A stretch of DNA of 64,000 nt. It comes from Pascua guehoae (taxonomy: Eukaryota > Basidiomycota > Tremellomycetes > Trichosporonales > Trichosporonaceae). The position numbers and the translations under genes are program-made. Shown piece after piece: positions 34,964 to 47,400 of the stretch. The notes beneath the pieces are model-generated. The model had not been told where the DNA came from. It worked only from the letters and a program-made list of their open reading frames with translations, and searched no databases. The DNA lies in contig BCJX01000002.1 in assembly GCA_001600415.1 (NCBI GenBank), positions 3,303,165 through 3,367,164 of the forward strand, in the 5' to 3' direction. Every line of letters starts with the position of its first letter. Positions within the stretch are counted from its first letter, which is position 1.

Positions 34964-37900
34964 TCCCGTTGCTGTGCTCGATGACAATGACAATGGCAGG
35001 GACGGGTGTCGGCGGTCACTGGCGGTCACCGGTGACTGGCAGCCACTGGCCCACTGCAGTCACAGTGGCACTGGTCGCGCCAGCGGTGGCAGATAGGACC
35101 GACCTGCCCTCGGTGGCAGATTGCCTTGCTCTGAGCCAGCCGTGCCCATACTGGTCTGGTTCGCAGTGCACGAGCAACTGTGCAGCATACCGCCGCCCTC
35201 CCCGTCTGCAGAGACCGTGCAATATCCACGTATCTGCGACCGGGCTTGAGTTGAGCTGGTCGTTCGACACCCCAACTCGCACGTCCGGGGCCAACGCTAC
35301 CGTGCATGGGCCACTGAGACCATACCTCCCGCATGCAGGGCAGGTAACACGCCTGCAGCCACCTCGTGCACCCCTCACTCGCAGACCCGACCAAGCCGGT
35401 TCCATTAACCGTGTGCGTGCGTGTGATTCTCGAATCTCAGAGGTGCAACCCCATTTCCACGTCCCCATACGTCTCTTCCGCACGCCCACGCCACGGCATA
35501 TCGCCAGCTGTCTCCCCCGCTTATCGGCGACGCGTCTCCGCGTCCCCGCGGCATCTCCGCTTTGCGTAATCCCGCCGCGTTTGGGGTTCCGTCATGCGCC
35601 ACCGCTTGCGTGCGCTTCGTCTGCGCTAATCGTGGTGGTGGTGGCGGGGTTCTGTGGGTGGCGCGCGACGCGGCGCGGTGCGGCGCCGCGTGCAGTGCAG
35701 AGCAGTACAACGTGCAGCGTGTTGCACTCGCGGCGTGCATTGGCCAGCCGTGGCGTCGATAGAGTTTGGCAGCATGGGCAGTGCGTGGCGACGTGGAGTG
35801 GTGCAAGTGGGGTGGCAGTTTCCTAGAATGGCTAGAATGGCGAGTTTTGCATTCTATCCAGGCCTTTTGCATGGCTTCAACCTTGTGCATAATGGAGTTT
35901 TCCACTAGTCGTCGTCGTCGTTGTCTAAACCCGTTGTGCGGTGGGTGTATTGTGAAACGAGTGGGTATAGACGCCACCGCCACCGCCACGGACGCCACGG
36001 CTAACATGGTCCAGACTGTGTGGTTGTAGAAGTGCGCACTTCTTTGTCGGTTTGTCGGTTGTGGCGAGACAACAGCCGACGAGTCGTGGACGCAGACGAC
36101 GTGCGGAGCGAGGACTAACGTTGGCGGTGTCACCCACAATGCCACGATGTACCCTGCCCAACGAATGGCTCTGGCAAGGACAACGGAGCGCTCAGCGCTC
36201 AGCCATGTCTCTCGCTCCCGAAGCATCGGCCGCCCAGTCTCGTCCTCCAACACGCACAAGGCATGGTTGGCTAGATCAATGCCATACGCGTCAGTACAGC
36301 AGGAAGCGTAGTGGCCCGCGACATGTGATCGATCAGAGGGCTGTCGCCATGTCGCTCGAGCCTCGCACTCCGCAGCAGTCTGACATGCCACCCGCCTTGT
36401 CACTAGTCGTGCCAGCCAAGCCGGATGATTGCTCAGCGGTCATGTGGTAGTAATGACAGCTCAACTCTTAACCCTCGTCCTGTCACGAATCCCACCCGAC
36501 GGCGAGACTGTAACGGTGTGCCAGCTGCCAGGATACACAATGGCTTTGCAGAATGGAGAATGGAAATGGAGAATGGAAATGGAGAATGGCGCGTTTTCTC
36601 AGTCCAGAAAAAGAACACAGCCCATAGACCCTTGGCACCATTGACCATTCACCCATGCCCATTTTGTTATCGACCTACCTGACCCACAGTTCTGTACCAG
36701 TAGTGGTGGAACTCACGTGCATCCAGAACCAGAGCCGCTTTAAAGCCCATGCATCCAGGCTCCTCACTTTGCATTCAACAGACTCCTCCCCAGAAACCCG
36801 GCACGCGTCGCTCCCCAGCGGCCAGCGGGCTGAAGCCGAGATGCGAGGCACGCAAGGCACATTCCCCGCAAACCCGCCCGCACGCCCCCGTGCGCCGCGG
36901 CACCGGGAGGCGGAAGCGGGGCGCGTCGCCGCCACCACCACTGCTGAGAAAATTAATTAGGGCTGGTCTGGCGAGCTGGCGAGAACATAATACGGGCCAG
37001 CCCCAGTTGTGACTTTACAGTGCGAGCGCAGTGTGCCTGCTGTGCGACCAGCGACGCAGCCACGACACTAACTGGTTGCTCTCGTCCCAGTCTCGGGGAG
37101 AGGTGTGACGAGCAACCGCGCTTAGAGCTTGGGCGACAAGGAACGAGCCGGAAGACTGGGCCGCCCGCGTTAATATTAAACGCCGTCCCGTCTGGCAGTG
37201 GCTGCGGATGCGAACATTTATTGGGCAAGGGGTGAGGGTGCTTGCGTATTACAGCGTGGAAACAAGGGATAGCAAGGGCACCGAAACCGGCAGGGATCCG
37301 TGGGAGGACGAGGTGGTCGTGGGCGTTGCGCACAGTGCCCAATAATGTGACTGCGACAAAGTGGGCGTGTGGAATGGTTGTGGAATGGTGGACAGCCAAA
37401 CCCAATGCCATCTTCCGCGACGCCACCAACATGGCAGTGTTGCGTGGGTTGGGCCAGGCTCCACTGGTCTGGTGGTCTGGTGGACACGACGTGGTCGCGG
37501 GTGGCGCCGAGAGCAACGCAGCCAACGCCGGCGGCACGGGTGTGCCCACATGTGAGTGTCCAGGAACGACACATGACATTGTCACCCGGCCCATTCCAGC
37601 GCGATCGAGCCTGTTAGCCTCGACGCTTGAGCATGCTCGAGCATGCTCCGAGGACGCGCACAAAAAGAGCCCGAGAACAACCAGGACACAGGCAACTCTC
37701 AGGACTCGGGTCGTCCATTTCATTATCGCCAGAGTCTATCCAGAAAACTGACAGAGCGTAACCTTGTCGGTTGTTGTTCCTACCCACCGGCGTGACAGGT
37801 CGGTGCCGCGTCACCAAACCCTGTTTCCGCGCTCGACAAAAGTTTGGAAACTCGTGGCGTCCACCAAGAAAAAAAACGCCCCGAAAGCAACAAACCTTTT

Positions 37901-38582
37901 AACATGATTTTAAGGCCGTGTTTGACAAACAGCTCCTCACAATAACAACCCCCCATGTTTGGGGGACGCCATGACGGGGTGGCGTAAAGTCCCAAGTGGG
38001 GACGGGGGGCAGGGAGCTGGAAGCTCGACGAGGTTTGGACGCCCAAGTGGGCTGTATCCAGTCTCCCTCCAAGCGGACATGTAAGGCCCCATTCGATGTA
38101 GGCACAGCGCAGAGTCCTCTAGACTCCCACACGGCCACTCCTACTTCGCCGCAGGCCGGTACCTGCTGGTAATCTTCCGTCTCGTGATGGTTACACCTGG
38201 AAGCTGGTTTGGCCGGTGAGAGTGGTCCAAGAGAGTTGCCAGGGGTAGGTAGATATGGGGTCCAGGTGCGTGGGACCTCGGGGCACCAGATTCGGAGCTC
38301 GTTCCATCTGCTTGCCGGAGCAGTTGTCATTACTCACCACTACCTGCGCGCTCACTGCTTTGCGTTGCATGTGAATGGCCATGAATGGGCTGCTTGTGCA
38401 TCCAAAGCAGATGCTAATCGCCAAAAGGACCAGATGGGCGGAGGCAAATGACCGGCCTGCACGGGCCGGTTGTCGCCGAAATGAGGCGTTTTCCGACCAA
38501 TCTGAACACCACCCCAGCTGCAGCAAACCACCACCGGGTGGTGATGATGACAAGGCAACAAGACGACTAACTAGACACGGCA

Positions 38583-40987
38583 ATGGACTCGCGAGCGACC
38601 ACGCAAGGTGGGCCAAGTCAGAGCCGGTCGCCCGAGACTCGCAAGCGCGCAGCAGAGGGCACGCCGCGTGCGAAAAACCTCCAGGCATGCGACCGGTGCC
38701 GGACAAAGGTGTGTCGTAGTCCTCTTGTTGATGCCATTTTCTAACGTCGCAGAAAATCAAGTATGCATGCAGATGGGGGCGGGTATAGGGGTACATGACT
38801 GACGACCTGACAGATGCCAGCCACTCGACGACCGCCGCGACGTGTGCCGGTCGTGCCATGGTGCCCAGCAAGGGTGTACGTTTGACATGCCGCTGACTGC
38901 ATCGCGGACCAAGCGCGTGCGCCGGGGGCTTGGTCTGGAGCACTTGCCGGTACGAGCGTCGTCTGCGGCGCGGACCGAGGACGAGAGCGATGGTATGAGT
39001 GAGGGCGGGAGCGACGACAACGACGCTGACATGGCGTCACCCGCACGACGTCGGCCACCAGCATGGCCACGGCGACCGTCTGTCCACCGCGAGGGTGAGT
39101 GCCGCGCTCTTATCTGAGCCTAGCCCCAAAGTCAACATCTAACAATGACCAGGCCCCACCGCCATGTCGTTCATTCTCCACGCCATGCCCACGCTCCCCC
39201 TCCGCGCGCTGGCAGAGTACGACCGCACGGCGGGGTATACCATGCGCCTAGCGCCCGGCGAGTCCCAGGACGGCTGGATCGACGTGAGCAACCCCATAGC
39301 TGTGCCGATCGCGCCCGCTTTGGCAAAGTCGCTCCGCTCCGACTCGTATGAAGAGGTTTCCTCACGCCTGGTCGAAACGTTTCTCGTCCACGTCGCGCCC
39401 CTCATCCCGGTCGTCACGCGTGCCGAAGTCGGGACGGCGGGTGCGCCGCTCGTGCATGCCATGGCCGCCGTCGCGGCGGTGAGGAGCAACGTCTCGCCTG
39501 ACATGTTTGTCGCGCTGCGACATATGGTCCAACACGAACTGGAGGAACATGGTGAGAAAGGGGCGGTTTTTTGGCCATGTATCGGCGCATTCAGCTCACA
39601 CTTCCCGGCACAGACGTCATGAGCATCCCGACGCGCGAGAATGTCCAGGTCCTCCTCACCCTCTCGCTCGTGGACGAGCTCGCGCACCGCCCGGGCCGCG
39701 CCGCTCCAGCAAACGTCACACGCGCAAGACTCACCGCTGCCCTGCAGCTCGCGCGCGATTTGGGCATGGACCGCAACGACAGCCTTGATGCGAGGATATG
39801 GCGCTGTGCGCGTGTCCTTGATGTCTGGCATGCGGCACGGTGCGGCCAGTCCCCACTCGTCAGGGAACAGCCCTTGCCGCCGGTGACCGTTGGAGATGAC
39901 TTTTTCTCTCAGCTCGAAGCGCTGTCCATGCTGCTCGGCCGCATACTCAAGGTCATGTATGGTCCTGACGGGATCACCATGGCGAGCAACCACGACCTGC
40001 TCGACGTCCGCGATAGGATGACGCAGTGGAAGGACAGTCTACCCCCGGGTCTCAAGGCGAGCGGGCGGTGGTCTGGTCTCGAGGCTGGTGCGTCTTACCC
40101 CCACTACCTGTAGTTGCGTGCTGATGAGCAGGCCTCCTGAATATGCTGTACACTGGCGTGCGGTTCCTCTTGTACCGCCCAGTCATGCGGTGGTCGTTTG
40201 TAGTCCCACGCCGCTTCGAGCTCGACTGCAACATTCCCGCGTGGATGGACCTGTTGTCGCTGTCCCGTGACGCGATCGAGTGGGCCGCCAACCAAGACGA
40301 GGCTGCTGACCTTCTCTTCTTTGGCCCGTATGCGCTCACGCTCGCGTGTCTCGTCCAGTACCACACCTGGGCGCGGCGGGGAGAATGGGACGGCGCCATG
40401 CTGCTCGAAAAGGCAAGGCGGGAAGCCGTGGACCGCTGGCTCGCACGCATCCCCGACAGCCTGTGTCTGCTCAAGCGCGTGAGTATTACGCTGCCAACTG
40501 ATGCAATTATTCCCCGTTCACCAACTCACATCGCCAGCAACTCGGTGTCGTCGAGCTCCTCCACGGCGTGACCCAGGCCCAGCGCGAGGGGACGGGATTC
40601 GACGGCCCCCGCGGCCTGAACCCAACACCAGGCTCGCTCAACAGGCTCCCAGAAACGTCCATCACCGGCATTGCCTTTCTCCGCGACCCAAACTTGCCCC
40701 ACGGCGGTATACTCGTCGCCACCCAAAAGGCTGCGCGCGAGATAAACGACCTCCCGCCTGGGACCGTGATTCTCGGCGGACACCCGGACGGCGACGAACG
40801 TGAATCCAATCCAATCACTCATTTTACTCCAAGTACCGCAGGATACCTCACGGGCCTGTTCTCGGGTACCGGCAATGTGGCCGAGCGCGGTCCTGACACG
40901 CCGGGGTATAACCAGGGACGGGAGTCAGTTGCGAGTACCGTGTCGCCCCTGCTCGAGGGGCAGCAGTCGCAGGTGAATGCCAGCTGA
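38583..40987 (+). CDS. Zn2Cys6 (zinc cluster) transcription factor
   Basis: Seven exons (38583-38708, 38753-38760, 38814-39094, 39153-39551, 39614-40087, 40132-40478, 40538-40987) give 694 residues. The Gal4-type cluster is C36-x2-C39-x6-C46-x9-C56-x2-C59-x6-C66, with the basic RTKKIK loop. An acidic Ser/Asp stretch follows (about 95-120). The middle part is the helical fungal-specific transcription factor domain, with a block around DARIWRCARVLDVWHAARCG and the later LLNMLYTGVRFLLYRPV. The C-terminus is Gly/Pro-rich and probably disordered. Exon 2 is only 8 bases and lies inside the zinc cluster. The gene is co-oriented with the transporter downstream, and CGG-containing repeats fill the intergenic DNA, so it may regulate that gene, itself or both. 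The target pathway cannot be named from sequence. Confidence 0.92.
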
Positions 40988-41625
40988 GCTCCGTGCCGGC
41001 TCCGTGCCTCCTGCTTGATCCCTTGCTCGTGTCTTGATCATGGCGTGCAGCGTTCGTAAACCCCTAGCTGAGGCAGGGGCATTGTTTTGTTGTCTGTATG
41101 CATATCCCACCTAGCATCGATGGCCTCTGTGATGGGCTGTAGCTTGCATCAATGGCAAATCCGGCGGTGACACGGAGCTGAGAGTCGGGCCGAATGTCGC
41201 ACCAGAGAGGGGTACTCATTGGCACTGAGGGGTTACGATTGGACTGTGAGGGATGACACAAGGCGATGGGATGCATGCGGCAGTTGTATGCGCTAATATT
41301 CATCCCAGTTGCCTTTCCGACAACGGCCCAGCTCGGGGTGCCACAACGATGATAGAGGGCAGAGGTTGTGATCCATGGTCATGTGCTGTAGGCAATAATT
41401 GTGTACCGCTGGAGGAAATGATGACCATGCTGCAAGCAGTAATGCGCACTGCTCGAGTCCGCTCGGGTCTGCATCACCGGAGCTGAGAGCTTGGCCCAAC
41501 TCAGCTCCGGACGTGATGCGCAATTACATTGGCTGTTGGGGTGCCACACTGGCCTGGGGCGAGGGGCCATCCGGAGCTGGGTGGGCTGCGGAGTGCCGAA
41601 TGTTGGATTCCAGATCCGAGCTCCG
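40987..41625. promoter_or_regulatory. cluster of CGGAGCT/AGCTCCG motifs, candidate zinc-cluster binding sites
   Basis: The 7-mer CGGAGCT or its complement occurs at 40987-40993 (-), 41173-41179 (+), 41479-41485 (+), 41504-41510 (-), 41572-41578 (+) and 41619-41625 (-). Chance expectation over this length is below one copy. Zn2Cys6 dimers typically bind paired CGG triplets, and the pair at 41479/41504 is arranged as CGG...CCG. The cluster lies between a Zn2Cys6 gene and a transporter gene. Confidence 0.5.
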
Positions 41626-42112
41626 AAAGCGCCAACCCTATCACATCTTATCAACCGATGGCGTCCACAGTTTGTCACGGGGCCCAGTCGTAGTGCGAGT
41701 CATGTCATTTTTCAGATGCAAGCAGATATCGGACCTCAACGTCCGCTGCGCCTGGGACTTAAAGGCGTTCTCCCCGCGGCATCTCGATGAATGCATTCCT
41801 TGACACCATCGATTTCCGGCCTTGCACAGTATTTCCCAGGCACATCTTGCGCTCCGCTCCGTACGTACCGCTCTTTTTTGAACGCCTTATATAGCGCCAC
41901 TTTCCAATGTGGGCAACAGGCAGCACCATTGTGACTAACTCCACCAGAGTGTCACCATCCGGCATCTTGCAAGCATCTCGGTATCCTGCAAGTAATCTCT
42001 TGGCCCCACTAGGCAGTTTATAGCATCACCATCTTCAAGTTCAGCGGCGCTAGTCGACTCTCCGCGCATCACAGCCCACCGACCCAAAAGAGCGTCCATC
42101 CATCCAAACGCC
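40988..42112. other. intergenic region between the transcription factor and the transporter
   Basis: Besides the motif cluster described separately, the region holds no gene. The last 250 bases before the transporter start probably contain its core promoter and leader. Confidence 0.5.
41471..41519. repeat. inverted repeat with CGG half-sites
   Basis: The arms CCGGAGCTGAG (41477-41487) and CTCAGCTCCGG (41500-41510) are exact reverse complements around a 12-base spacer. The match resumes outside a small bulge with GCATCAC (41471-41477) and GTGATGC (41513-41519), giving about 17 paired bases per side. Confidence 0.75.
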
Positions 42113-43909
42113 ATGACCCAACCCGACATGGTCGACCGCCGCTCCGCCGAGCGACGGCTGCTCTGGAAGATTGACCTCATCCTCATGCCCCTCCTTACCA
42201 TCACCCTCGGTTTGCAATACTACGACAAGGCCGCACTAGGATCTGCCGCTGCATTCGGCATCCTCAAGGACCTGGTAAGTGTCCCGCCGAGTGGGCAAGT
42301 GGTCTCATTCGACCAGGGGCCGGTCGAACTAGTGCACAATCTCACCGCCCCAGCACCTCACAACGACCCACAATGGCGTCCCCTCGACGGCGCGCTACTC
42401 GACAGCCAACGCGTGCTTCTACTATGGGTACATTGTCGCCGTCCTCCCTGCGGCCGTCGTCCTTGCTCGCCTCAATCTGCGCTACGTCACTGGCCTCGCC
42501 GTGCTCGTTTGGGGTGTCATTGCCATCCTCACCGTCGTCTGCTACGATCGTGCGTTACCGAGCCTCTTCTCACATTCGACTTTAGCTCACATCCACAGAC
42601 AAGGGACTGTATGCGCAGCGCTTCTTCCTGGGATTCATCGAGTCGATCGTCTCGCCGTGCTGTGTGGCAATCACCGCGTTGTGGTACAAGCCGCAGGAAC
42701 AGGCCGTCCGCCTCGGCATCTGGTACTCGGCCACGGGCATCTTCTCCATGTTTAGCGGAGCGATCAACTACGGCCTGGGTAGCGGCGGCTCGGAGCATGC
42801 GTGGAAGTACATGTGAGTAGGCAAACGCGCTGCCGCAGGGGCACCTCCCCAACTTGCTGGCCGTTATGACGGTCGGTTGCTCCCCCCACTCCTCCGGCAC
42901 CAACTGACGCTCCCAGCTACTACTTCTGCGGCGCTATTACCATGTTCTGGGGTATTGTGATTCTGCTTCTTCTGCCGGTCTCCCCACTTCAGCCTGGACG
43001 GTTCTTTACCGAGTCGGACAAGGATCTTCTCATCCGCCGCTTTGAGGAAAACCCCTACGGCCGCGACCGCCAGTCGTTCAAGGTCTACCAGATGGTGGAA
43101 GCGCTCCTCGACGTCCGTACCTGGATCTACCTGCTGATGGCGACCATGACATACATGTGCAACGGCGCGATCACTGCGTTTGGCACCATCATCATCAAGT
43201 CGATCGGCTACACTGGCCTCCAGAGTGTGGCACTTACCATTCCGGGCGGCGCTGTCACCTGCGTCACAATCTACTTTTTCTGCTACTTTGCCGACCGATA
43301 CAAGAACATCCGCACGTGGCTGTTCCCCCTCAGCTGCATCCCTGTTGTCGTCGGCGCCATTGTCATGTGAGTGGGACTGTGGTGCACTGGGGCACGAGAG
43401 AGATAGGCCGCTGACCCTCTCCCAGCTGGACCGCACCATGGCACCCAACTGCGGGCCCGCTTATTGGCTACTACCTCGTCGCGAGCTTTGGCGCCCCCTA
43501 CGTCCTCCTCCTCGCCCTCGCCTCGGCCAACACGGCCGGTACCACCAAGAAGGCCGTCACATCGGGTGTCATTTTCATCGGCTACAATGTCGGCAACATT
43601 GCTGCCTCGTACACTGTAAAGGCCTCAGAGGCGCCCACAAAGTACCACAGTACCTGGATCACAGTCATTGTCTCCATGGGCGTCGCTTCCATCGCAAGTC
43701 TTGTCCTCCGCTTTGTTCTTATTCAGATGAATAAGCGGAACGGGGACGCGCCAAAGGTCGAGACGGTGGCGGCTATGCCAGGGAACGAAAAGGCCGACGA
43801 TACTCCGATGCCGGCAGCCGACGACGAGCACACCCTTGTCATCCAGAGCCTTGAAGAGTACGTTGACAGGACCGACAAGGAGACTCCTGGCTTCCGCTAC
43901 ACGCTGTAA
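42113..43909 (+). CDS. MFS transporter, anion:cation symporter (allantoate permease/Dal5-like) family
   Basis: Exons 42113-42274, 42354-42549, 42599-42812, 42917-43366 and 43426-43909 give 501 residues with consistent phases. The pattern of about twelve hydrophobic segments is that of a major facilitator. The N-terminus (ERRLLWKIDLILMPLLTITLGLQYYDK, split here: ERRLLWKIDLILMPLL then TITLGLQYYDK) and the segments ARYSTANACFYYGYIVAVLP, GFIESIVSPCCVAITALWY and the loop EQAVRLGIWYSATGI are typical of the fungal ACS family, which imports organic anions such as allantoate, ureidosuccinate, nicotinate or biotin-related compounds. The exact substrate cannot be told. A hydrophilic, acidic tail of about 60 residues ends the protein. 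It follows a Zn2Cys6 factor on the same strand, a common pairing for inducible uptake genes. Confidence 0.9.
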
Positions 43910-44499
43910 GGGGGCAGTCTGGACAGCAGTATCTCTATATTTTATCTTGGAATGCAATATATAATGTTTGGACCAGCGGCCCACTCTATTCCTATCTCGT
44001 CTTTTGCCATCTCGTGCCCCTAGGACAGTTTCTTGATCATAGCTATCGAGGCACTGGGGACCTGACCCAAGGTGGGGTCAAACGAAACTTCCGATCTCGG
44101 CATCGGCCGGCTGGTGCGATTAATATCATGCAGGCATTGATGCATTGTCTCATCCCACCCGCACTGATATGTACCACATTCAGAGCTTTCCAATACTGCC
44201 ACCATTATCTTGAGTCTATGCATTGCATATGCCGTTGGACGACAGAAGGGGTGTGGAGTGGAAGTACACGAGGCTGAAGTGCCACATGCCCGCCACAGTG
44301 GCTTGTATGTGGCTCACAGCGGCATTTTCCACGTGGATTTGATTCCGTCATCACTGACGCGGCGTTGACGGTTGGAGGGCAACATCCCACTGACGACAGC
44401 AGTCGAGCAGTCGCATGTCGCCAGGACAGACACTCATTACTGGTCCACAACATTCTTCAACACCACCAACAACCCCTTTACCATCATCAACTAGCCACA
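43910..44499. other. intergenic region upstream of RPN2
   Basis: The first 150 bases are AT-richer and probably the transporter 3' end. The last 150 before RPN2 contain ACCACCAAC-type leader sequence. No additional gene was seen. Confidence 0.5.
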
Positions 44500-47400
44500 A
44501 TGCCCGTGGCCACTGTTACCACGAGCGCAGGTACGTCACCCCTGCCTCGACGCGACTTTTGCGCTGACCCACAGCGGGCTCCCTCGCTCTGCTCAAGGAC
44601 GAGGATGTCGATGTCCGCGTCTTTGCGCTAGAGTACCTGCTTTCGATCGTGCCCCAGTTCTGGGCCGAGATCAGCGAGGAGCTTCCTTACATGTGAGCTA
44701 GATGAACCAAGTCAAAGCTGACGTCAGCGAGTCGATGGCGGACCCGCAGTTCTCCGAGCTGCCAGCTGCGTCGCGACCGCTGGCCGCGCTGTTGTGCTCC
44801 AAGGTCTTCTTCTACCTCGGCGAGCGTGATGAGGCGGTCGAGTTTGCGCTGCGCGCCGGCTCCGTGTTTGAAAAGGAGCCATACGGCGAGTTCAAGGAGA
44901 CTGTGATTGCGGGGTGCATCGACCGCGCGATTGCCGACACTGGCGCCGACGCTGCCGTGGACCCGCGCCTGTCCGAGATTGTCGACGGCGTGATTCGGTC
45001 GGGGGCAGGCGAGGGCGCCAAGCTGGCCATTGGACTGGCACTGTCGCTCCGTCGCCTCGACCTCGTCGAGGCCATCTACACGTCGTCGCGCGCGCCCGTC
45101 GAGGCCGAGTCGTCGGCTGCGGCCGAGAAGCGCGCAGGATCAAAGCACGATGAGGGCATCCTCCGATACATTCTCGCAGAGACCATTGCGGGCGCGGCGG
45201 GCAGTGAATCGTGGCCCGACTCGTTCCGTCGTGATGTGAGTAGCCCCAGCCCCAAGTCGCGTAGTCGTTGCGTGCCCTGTCACAATACTGACTGCCAGCT
45301 CCTCTTGCTTCTCCTCAAGCTGTTCCAGCTCTCCACCTCGATCGACTACAACTCGGTTACCCAACTATGGGTCCAGCTTGACGACGCGGCGGCGTGCGGT
45401 GAGGGCGTCGTCAACCTCCTCGAAAAGGGTGGCGACCACGGCCGCCTCGAGGCCTACCAAATTACCTTTGACGTGACCGAGATGGCACCCCAGAACTTCC
45501 TCGAACGGCTGCGCGCCAAGCTCGCCGAGCGCGGATGGGGCCCAGAGGGAACCGCAGGCACCGAGGAGGAGCGTACGGCGCTCGAGGACATTTTGAATGG
45601 ATCGCGCATCGCCGAGCTCTACATCAACTTCCTCAAGAAGAACAACCAGACCGACATGTCGATTCTGAAGACGACCAAGACAAGCCTCGAGGACCGCTTC
45701 TCCATCTACCACTCGGCCATTACGTTTACCAATGCGTTTGCGCACTGCGGCACGACGTCGGACCGCTTCCTGCGTGAAAACCTCGACTGGCTCGGACGCG
45801 CGTCCAACTGGGCAAAGTTTTCCACCACCGCCGCCCTCGGCCTCATCCACCGCGGCTCGTACATCAACGGCGTCCGCGTCGTCAAGCCATATCTCCCCGG
45901 CGGCTCGGCCCCGTCCAAGTTTAGCGAAGGCGGTGCTCTGTTTGCCCTCGGCCTCATCTACACTGGCCGCAAGGAGGGCGCAGAAAAGGAGCTCCGCAAG
46001 GGTCTGTCCGAGGTCAACGACCCGATTGTTCAGCACGGTGCCGCCCTTGGTCTCGGTGTCTCGGCTCTTGCTACTGGCGACGAGGGTGAGTTGCGCAGGC
46101 AGTATCACGGCTAACTCTCAGACATCTACGACGAGCTCAAGAACATGCTGTTCCAGGACAATGCGACGTCGAGCGAGGCCGCCGGTTACGCCATGGGCCT
46201 TGTCATGCTCGGACAGCCCAACGAGCGCGTGCTGGACGAAATGATTGCGTACGCGGGCGAGACGCAGCACGAGAAGATTGTGCGCGGTGTCGCGATCGGC
46301 ACTGCGCTCATAATGTACGGCAAGCGCGACGGCGCCACTGAGGTGCTCGAAAAGTTTACCACGAGCAACGACGCCATCTTGCGCTACGGCGGCATGTTTG
46401 TGTACGCGCTCGCATACGTCGGCACAGGAGACAACAAGGTGATCAAGCAGCTGCTGCACTTTGCCGTGTCCGACGTCAACGACGACGTGCGTCGTGCCGC
46501 CGTCATTGCGCTTGGCTTTGTGCTGTTCCGCAACCACACGCAGGTGCCGCGCGTCGTCCAGCTCCTGGCCGAGAGCTACAACCCGCATGTGCGACACGGT
46601 GCGACGCTTGCGCTCGGTATCTCGTGCGCCGGCACGGGTCTCGACGCGGCAATCGACCTGCTCGAGCCCATGACGCGCGACCCCGTCGACTTTGTGCGCC
46701 AGGGTGCCTACATTGCGCTGGCCATGGTCCTCATCCAGCAGACCGAGGCGCAGACGCCACGAGTCACACAGATCCGCGAGCTGTTTGCAAAGGTGGTGAC
46801 GGAAAAGCACGAGGACCCAATGGCACGCTTTGGTGCGTCGCTCGCACAGGGCATTATCGATGCCGGTGGCCGCAACATGACCATTTCGCTCGCGACCCGC
46901 GCCGGCACGCCCGACATGAAGGCCATTGTCGGCATGGTCATGTTTGTGCAGTTCTGGTACTGGTACCCGCTCGCCCACTTCCTCGGCCTCACATTCAGCC
47001 CCACGACCATTATTGCCCTGGACGGCCAGCTGCGCATTCCAAAGGTCGACTTTGTGTCGTGGGCCAAGCCGTCCATGTTTGACTACCCGCGCACCGACAA
47101 GCCTGTCACCGAGGAGAAGAAGAAGAAGGCAAAGACGGCCGTGCTGTCGACGACGGCCAAGGCCCAGGCCCGCGCAAAGTCTAAAAAAGCCGAGGCCGGC
47201 GAGGCCATGGACATGGACGACAAGGAAAAGGACGATGTCAAGGACAAGGATGCAAAGGACACGCCCACCACCAAGAAGAAGTCGCCCGCCGAGCCACCCC
47301 AGGCTATTGTTTCCAACATGACGCGCGTCACACCTGCCCAGCTCCCCTTTATCACTGGCCCGTATGACACCCTCGCCGCCCCCGCCCCCGGCGCGACCGC

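Larger units (their letters stand above)
33078..38582. other. 5.5 kb gene-poor stretch
   Basis: No gene was recognised. Just after YME1 lies a cluster of GCATGC palindromes (33215-33280). Further on come an AACCA-rich tract (33600-33650), a CCAGA then GGACAA tract (34155-34228), a (GGACA)n repeat and a GC-rich block near 34440. A 256-codon minus-strand frame (36953-37723) starts with a signal-peptide-like sequence but has no other support. Confidence 0.45.

Noticed and set aside
34849..35826. 325-codon frame in the 33-38 kb desert
   Set aside because: It is largely produced by the (GGACA)n repeat and has no gene-like codon use or domain.
40988..42112. Mobile element in the transcription factor-transporter intergenic region
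   Set aside because: The inverted repeat has no transposase, no target-site duplication and arms too short for a typical transposon end. A regulatory dyad is simpler.
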